Shown here: piece after piece, positions 5,148-5,547 of the stretch
Position numbering within the stretch: the stretch's first letter is position 1
Layout: each line of letters opens with the position of its first letter
Assembly: GCA_045654565.1 (NCBI GenBank)
Contig: JAZONP010000075.1
Location: 1-5,547 of the forward strand
Source of the DNA: UBA1189 sp045654565
Lineage (GTDB): Bacteria; Bacteroidota; Bacteroidia; Bacteroidales; Bacteroidaceae
DNA length: 5,547 nucleotides
Reading direction: 5' to 3'
The notes under the pieces: model-generated
Database searches by the model: none
Seen by the model: the letters and a program-made list of their open reading frames with translations, nothing else
What the model was told of the DNA's origin: nothing
Translations under genes and position numbers: made by a program

Positions 5148-5547
5148 ATGAAAGCAAAATTTGTATTATCATCTTTAGGAGTGGTACTTTTTACTCTATG
5201 TGGTTGTGGTGATTATTACAGTAGTAACCCTGCTGCATACTTGTCCAATAATTCTCCACATGAAATTGTTGTTTATTGGGCTAAAGGGACCCAATACCCA
5301 TCGGGGTATGAGTATAAAGTGTATCCTGACACCACCCTACCTGACACCTATTTCTATTTTGACTTTGAAATAAAAAATTATAATGATAGTGCCAGTTGGT
5401 ACAATCCAATGTCAAATATAATCTCCGTCGGAGACTGCGCTAATGTTGGAGATTGGGATCCTAACCCAATAGACTATCTCTTTGAGAACATATCAAGGTT
5501 ATCTGTCTTTGTTTTTCATGCCGACACGATACGCAAGTATTCATGGG
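5148..5547 (+). CDS. Small lipoprotein of unknown function, partial at the right edge
   Basis: It is open from the ATG at 5148 to the window end (133 codons, no stop). Residues 1-19 form a lipoprotein signal peptide with lipobox LCGC and lipidated C20, followed by GDYYSS. The mature part holds YPDTTLPDTY-type segments and a D-W-D-P motif. The last visible residues (LSVFVFHADTIRKYSW) match a C-terminal signature I associate with a widespread family of small Bacteroides/Prevotella lipoproteins, in which it is followed by a helical 'ILKRYDLS'-like end. If so, only some 25-35 residues are missing. Its function is not established. It follows the toxin/immunity remnant, but 80 nt and a hairpin separate them, so co-transcription is doubtful. 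It is AT-rich (28% and 38% GC in two counted lines), unlike the GH2 end of the window. Confidence 0.72.
   Translation, partial: MKAKFVLSSLGVVLFTLCGCGDYYSSNPAAYLSNNSPHEIVVYWAKGTQYPSGYEYKVYPDTTLPDTYFYFDFEIKNYNDSASWYNPMSNIISVGDCANVGDWDPNPIDYLFENISRLSVFVFHADTIRKYSW

Overview
The window looks like chromosomal DNA of a Bacteroidales bacterium, most likely Prevotella/Segatella or a close Bacteroides relative. Four things support this: promoters of the Bacteroidetes form TTTG-N19/20-TAnnTTTG with no Shine-Dalgarno sequences; a signal-peptide GH2 enzyme with a lectin-like N-terminus; short lipoproteins; and secreted proteins ending in a 'DLQGRK...GIY.KDGKK' C-terminal tag. No rRNA, tRNA, CRISPR array or transposase is visible.

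Layout. (1) Positions 1-1013, minus strand: the 5' part of a GC-rich (about 58% in two hand-counted lines) exported glycoside hydrolase family 2 gene, cut by the window edge. (2) Positions 1014-1196: a divergent intergenic region with a good plus-strand promoter, a weaker minus-strand one and a 14-bp tandem repeat. (3) Positions 1197-1781, plus strand: a lipoprotein ORF that reads as a chimera. Its first ~76 residues look like the start of a Bacteroidetes TPR-type lipoprotein; the rest is an AT-rich beta-helix-like tail. GC falls from about 62% to about 30% across the join near 1425. (4) Positions 1808-2611 and 2653-3579: two secreted proteins, each with its own promoter overlapping the end of the preceding gene, and both with the same C-terminal tag. 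(5) Positions 3702-4361: an unrecognised lipoprotein. (6) Positions 4310-4635: a remnant resembling the C-terminal toxin end of an Rhs/polymorphic toxin, split by a frameshift. It is followed 3 nt later by an intact acidic gene (4639-5067) that is a strong positional candidate for the cognate immunity protein. (7) Positions 5148 to the end: a lipoprotein cut by the window edge.

Interpretation. The GH2 gene and the start of the TPR-type gene look like host backbone. Everything from about 1425 onward looks like accessory DNA built from small single-gene cassettes with mixed base composition. Two probable illegitimate joins are visible (about 1425 and about 4310), each fusing the front of one gene to the back of another. 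The most interesting element is the orphan toxin-end/immunity module at 4310-5067. The family-level calls for it rest on sequence pattern and gene order, not on a database search.
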